From NCBI GenBank assembly GCA_030426295.1, contig JAUHYY010000044.1, forward strand, positions 1 to 8,506: a stretch of DNA of 8,506 nt. Reading direction: 5' to 3'. The notes below the pieces were generated by a model that saw only the letters and a program-made list of their open reading frames with translations, was not told the DNA's origin and searched no databases. The position numbers were made by a program, and so were the translations under genes. The DNA is from a bacterium. GTDB taxonomy: Bacteria > Patescibacteriota > Gracilibacteria > UBA1369 > GCA-2718715. Numbering within the stretch: position 1 is the stretch's first letter; each line of letters begins with the position of its first letter. Shown piece after piece: positions 5,211-8,506 of this stretch.

Positions 5211-7163
5211 ATGGCTTATTTCGAACTCATATTCCCGAGCCTAAACAGCCCCAGAGAAAATGTATTTACCTATGAAGGCCCAGATTCAACAAATATTGGG
5301 GATTTAGTCGAAGCCAACCTAAGAAGAAGAAACTACAGAGCAATAGTTATAAAAAAAGTTGGTAAACCAAAATTCAACACAAAAAAATTCAAGCTAATCA
5401 AAGAAAATTTCTTAAGCCCTTGGCAGATAGAGCTCAGCAAATACATAGAAGACTACTACTTTTCATCTGATATTAAAGCCATAAACCTATTTCTAACAAA
5501 GAAAATTTTTAACGCAAAAGACCTAGACCTCGATTGCAAACTAAAACCAAATTCATTCACAGAACACATGGAACACTGTGAACGTGCAAAACAAAAACTA
5601 AACGAAAACCAAAAACAAATCGTTGATGAAATCGTGAAACCAAATTCCGATATCCATCTAATTCATGGTGTAACAGGCTCAGGTAAAACAGAAGTCTACC
5701 TTCATCTAGCTGACCACTATGCAAAGCTAGGCAAGCAGGTTTTACTACTAGTACCAGAAATCGCACTAACACCTCAAACTTCAGCATATTTTGTTAAACA
5801 TTTTGGCAAAGACAATGTTGCAGTTTTTCACTCTAAATTAAATGACACAGAAAAATTCCACGAATGGCTAAGAGTGCACAGAAAACAAGCACAAGTAGTT
5901 ATCGGATCACGCTCGAGTATGTTCTTGCCTTTCCAAGATATCGGGCTAGTAATAATCGACGAGGAACACGACTACGCTTACAAACAAGATTCAATGCCAA
6001 GATACCATGCACGAACAATTGCACAATGGCTAAATCACAAACATAAGATCCCACTAGTTCTCGGCAGTGCAACACCGGCATTAGAAACTTATGTAGCCGC
6101 ACAAAAAGGAATCATCAAAATGCACAAATTAACCGAAAGAGCAAAAAAAGTGCCATTACCTAAGATTCAAATTGTAGACAGAAAAGATGAGATTAAAAAA
6201 AGAAACTACAACGAACTTTCCGACCTCTTAACAGAAGAAATCACAAGTCATCTTAAAGAAAACGAACAAGTAGTAATTTTGCACAACAAACGTGGATACG
6301 CCCACTTCTTACAATGCCACGACTGCGGTGAAGTACTAAAATGCCCAAGATGCTCAATCTCACTTACCCTGCACAAATCGAGCTACAATCCTCATCTAGA
6401 GTGCCATTACTGTAACTACAAATCAGATAACGCAAGCACCTGCCCAACATGCAGAAGCTCTGATCTAAAAGAAGTTGGCTCTGGAATCCAAAGAATCGTA
6501 AAAGAATTAGAAATGACTTACCCAGACGCAAGAATTCTAAGAGCCGATTCAGACACAACTTCTAAAAAACATGGATTCCAAGAAATCTACAATAAGTTCA
6601 AAAATCATGAAGCCGATATCTTAATCGGAACCCAAATGATAGCTAAGGGAATGGACATCCCAAACGTTCAACTGGTAGGAGTAATCAACGCTGACATTGG
6701 CTTACATGTACCAGACTTTCGAGCTGCAGAAACAAGCTTTCAACTACTAACTCAAGTAGCCGGAAGAGCCGGTCGATCAGCAAGACAAGGCCACGTAGTA
6801 ATACAAACCTATAACCCAGACCACAGCGTTCTAGAAGCAGTACAAAACAATAACGCAGAAGAATTCTATAAAGAAGAAATCGAACTTAGAGAAGAGTTCG
6901 AGTATCCCCCATTCTCAAAATTGTTGAAGCTTACTTATGCTCACAAAGATAAAAAAACTGTCGAAAAAAATGTAAGTAAAATCGAATCGCTACTCGATCA
7001 AATGAAGATTGAACACAAATCTGCTCCCGCTTTAATCGAGAAAAAATACAACAAGTATTACCACAACATATTGATCAATACCTTAAATCCAAAAGGCATC
7101 GTAGACCAACTTAAACTTGATATGGATTGGAAAATAGACCGAGATCCAGTTTCAACAATCTAA
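5211..7163 (+). CDS. priA: Primosomal protein N' (replication restart helicase PriA)
   Basis: PriA recognises stalled forks and reloads the replicative helicase; it is a 3'-to-5' superfamily 2 DNA helicase in the cytoplasm. Motifs in order: Walker A GVTGSGKTE (153-161), DEEH (250-253), LGSATPALE (284-292), a cysteine-rich zinc-binding insert with all eight ligands (C369, C372, C378, C381, C398, C401, C411, C414), GTQMIAKG (473-480), and motif VI QLLTQVAGRAGR (511-522). The N-terminal DNA-binding part is short: only about 130 residues precede the helicase core, so the 3'-DNA-end binding domain is compact and the winged helix is reduced. At 650 residues it is shorter than E. coli PriA (732). 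The usual GTQMxxKGHDF motif reads KGMDI here, a His-to-Met change. The ATG at 5211 lacks a Shine-Dalgarno. The gene ends overlapping the malic enzyme stop codon by 4 bp. Confidence 0.96.
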   Translation: MAYFELIFPSLNSPRENVFTYEGPDSTNIGDLVEANLRRRNYRAIVIKKVGKPKFNTKKFKLIKENFLSPWQIELSKYIEDYYFSSDIKAINLFLTKKIFNAKDLDLDCKLKPNSFTEHMEHCERAKQKLNENQKQIVDEIVKPNSDIHLIHGVTGSGKTEVYLHLADHYAKLGKQVLLLVPEIALTPQTSAYFVKHFGKDNVAVFHSKLNDTEKFHEWLRVHRKQAQVVIGSRSSMFLPFQDIGLVIIDEEHDYAYKQDSMPRYHARTIAQWLNHKHKIPLVLGSATPALETYVAAQKGIIKMHKLTERAKKVPLPKIQIVDRKDEIKKRNYNELSDLLTEEITSHLKENEQVVILHNKRGYAHFLQCHDCGEVLKCPRCSISLTLHKSSYNPHLECHYCNYKSDNASTCPTCRSSDLKEVGSGIQRIVKELEMTYPDARILRADSDTTSKKHGFQEIYNKFKNHEADILIGTQMIAKGMDIPNVQLVGVINADIGLHVPDFRAAETSFQLLTQVAGRAGRSARQGHVVIQTYNPDHSVLEAVQNNNAEEFYKEEIELREEFEYPPFSKLLKLTYAHKDKKTVEKNVSKIESLLDQMKIEHKSAPALIEKKYNKYYHNILINTLNPKGIVDQLKLDMDWKIDRDPVSTI

Positions 7164-8497
7164 ACAGACCAGTTCTTTCGCACTCTTGCGTAGACTTCTT
7201 TTTCGTATGCATCAAGATCGTCGATCTGAACTGTAGCAACACCTGAATCGATTGCAGCTTTTGCAACTTCACGAGCAACTCTTGGAACCACTCTAAGATC
7301 AAACTGTTTTGGGATCATATAGTCAAACAATAAGTTGTCTGGACTCTCGAACATTCCTTTAGCAGCTTCTTCAGGGTAAGCTCTCTTTAACACATCAAGA
7401 ACTTCTCCTTCTGGTTGTTCATATACAAGTGAAGCAATTGCTTTAATCGCAGCAACTTTCATTTCTTGATTGATTGCAGTTGAACGAGTATCGAGGGCTG
7501 CTCTAAATAATCCGGGGAACCCAAGTGAGTTATTAACTTGGTTCGCATAGTCACTTCTACCAGTACCAACTACTACCGCACCAGCTTCATAAGCAAGTTC
7601 AGGCATAATTTCAGGAACAGGATTCGCAACAGCAAAAATGATTGGGTCACTCGCCATAGTCTTAACCATATCTTGAGAAAGAACTTCACGTTGAGACACT
7701 CCAATAAACACATCAGCATCTTTCACTACTTCTTCAAGAAGTGCTTCTTCGTGATCTTGAGCGAACTCTTCTTTATATTGGTTTATTTCTCTACTCTTTG
7801 TAATCAGACCTTTACTGTCACACATATATATATGTGATTTATCTACACCGAATGAGTTTAATAAACGACCACAAGCTATGCCTGCAGCACCTGCACCATT
7901 GATAACAAACTTAACTTGCTCGATATCTTTACCAACAAATTTAAGCGCATTGAAAACTCCAGCAAGAATAATGATACCAGTACCATCTTGATCATCATGG
8001 AAAACAGGGATTGAACATCTTTCAACCACTCTTTGTAGAACACCAAAACATTGCGGACCTTTAATATCTTCAAGGTTAATACCACCAAGGCTTGGCTGAA
8101 GAGATGCAGCAATATCAGCAATTTCATCAAGATATTCTTCACTATCAATATCATTTTGAAGCTCCAAACAAATTGGATAAGAATCAATGTCTGCAAACTT
8201 CTTGAACAGCACACATTTACCTTCCATAACAGGCAAACCAGCTTCAGGACCAATATTACCTAGCCCCAGAACCGCTGAACCATCTGAGATGATTGCTACT
8301 GTGTTTCCTCGGTTTGTGTACTTCCATACATTTGATTTGTCCTCATCGATTTCTATACAAGGCTTTGCAACGCCTGGACTATAAGCAAGCGCCAAATCAT
8401 GCTGTGTATCACATTGCTTAGTAAGTGCTATTCCAAGTTTTCCTTTTGGCTCTGAACTATGATAATCGAGAGCTTCTTGTGTGTAATCTTTAGTCAT
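7160..8497 (-). CDS. Malic enzyme, single-domain MaeB type without phosphotransacetylase-like domain
   Basis: Oxidative decarboxylation of malate to pyruvate and CO2, reducing NAD or NADP, in the cytoplasm. Landmarks: LAYSPGVAKPC (37-47, with Y39 the expected catalytic tyrosine), GLGNIGPEAGLPVMEGK (78-94, K94 the expected catalytic lysine), metal-site NLED (141-144) and FHDDQ (166-170), the Rossmann motif GAGAAG (201-206) followed by an acidic D227, ANPVPEI (291-297) and GRSDYANQVNNSLGFPGLFRAALD (313-336). The C-terminus, with a PKQFDLRVVPRVAREVAKAA run, matches the end of the malic domain; the phosphotransacetylase-like extension of E. coli MaeB (759 residues) is absent, so 445 residues is normal for the single-domain form. 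Differences: the usual HDDQHGTA reads HDDQDGTG, and DYPNQ reads DYANQ. Cofactor choice cannot be settled. Only 9 bases upstream are visible, without a Shine-Dalgarno. Confidence 0.95.
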   Translation of the reverse strand: MTKDYTQEALDYHSSEPKGKLGIALTKQCDTQHDLALAYSPGVAKPCIEIDEDKSNVWKYTNRGNTVAIISDGSAVLGLGNIGPEAGLPVMEGKCVLFKKFADIDSYPICLELQNDIDSEEYLDEIADIAASLQPSLGGINLEDIKGPQCFGVLQRVVERCSIPVFHDDQDGTGIIILAGVFNALKFVGKDIEQVKFVINGAGAAGIACGRLLNSFGVDKSHIYMCDSKGLITKSREINQYKEEFAQDHEEALLEEVVKDADVFIGVSQREVLSQDMVKTMASDPIIFAVANPVPEIMPELAYEAGAVVVGTGRSDYANQVNNSLGFPGLFRAALDTRSTAINQEMKVAAIKAIASLVYEQPEGEVLDVLKRAYPEEAAKGMFESPDNLLFDYMIPKQFDLRVVPRVAREVAKAAIDSGVATVQIDDLDAYEKEVYARVRKNWSV

Positions 8498-8506
8498 TTT
8501 ATTTAA

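Noticed and set aside
7179..7205. Small CGCA/TGCG hairpin followed by a T-rich stretch just past priA, a possible priA terminator.
   Set aside because: The stem is only 4 bp and the T-run starts several bases later and is interrupted; it lies in the malic enzyme coding region.
7821..7836. Perfect 16-bp palindrome of alternating AT inside the malic enzyme gene.
   Set aside because: It encodes a normal conserved beta strand before D227 and is low-complexity sequence; no sign of an operator or recombination site.
7876..8253. A 125-codon open frame on the minus strand inside the malic enzyme gene.
   Set aside because: It lies out of frame within a strongly conserved enzyme and its translation is Leu/Val-rich without family features.

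Overview
This window comes from an AT-rich bacterial genome and holds seven protein genes packed tightly together. No gap between genes exceeds about 70 bases, and I see no RNA gene, mobile element or CRISPR array. The gene content (fused SecDF, a compact PriA, single-domain malic enzyme, a CxxC protein of the DUF1858/TIGR03980 type), the lack of Shine-Dalgarno sequences and the AT-rich base composition fit a candidate-phyla-radiation (Patescibacteria) type bacterium. That placement is an inference. The standard genetic code reads every gene.

Layout. Bases 3-1250 (+) are the C-terminal part of a SecDF translocase subunit that runs in from the left edge. It is followed by a heptamer tandem repeat and a strong bidirectional terminator. 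Reading from the other side is a minus-strand block of four genes: a PilX-like membrane-anchored protein (5145-3736), a large Asp/Ala/Gly-rich predicted lipoprotein with a MYXO-CTERM-like tail (3681-1795), a small CxxC redox-disulfide protein (1786-1571) and a 65-residue orphan (1516-1319). Three of the four have their own sigma70-type promoter with a short leader; the CxxC gene lies 8 bp behind the lipoprotein gene and is probably cotranscribed. From a shared 65-bp region with overlapping promoters, priA (5211-7163, +) is transcribed away from this block. It runs convergently into a malic enzyme gene (8497-7160, -), and their stop codons overlap by 4 bp.

The housekeeping genes do protein export (SecDF), replication restart (PriA) and C4/C3 carbon metabolism (malic enzyme). 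The middle third is the accessory part: two extracytoplasmic proteins with no clear relatives, a predicted disulfide-active small protein and an orphan. The main point of interest is the 628-residue surface protein. It combines an N-terminal lipobox, Asp/Ala/Gly 'DAG' linkers, a Cys-plus-hydrophobic-plus-Arg-Arg C-terminus like the MYXO-CTERM sorting signal, and a run of eight G bases that could make its expression phase-variable.
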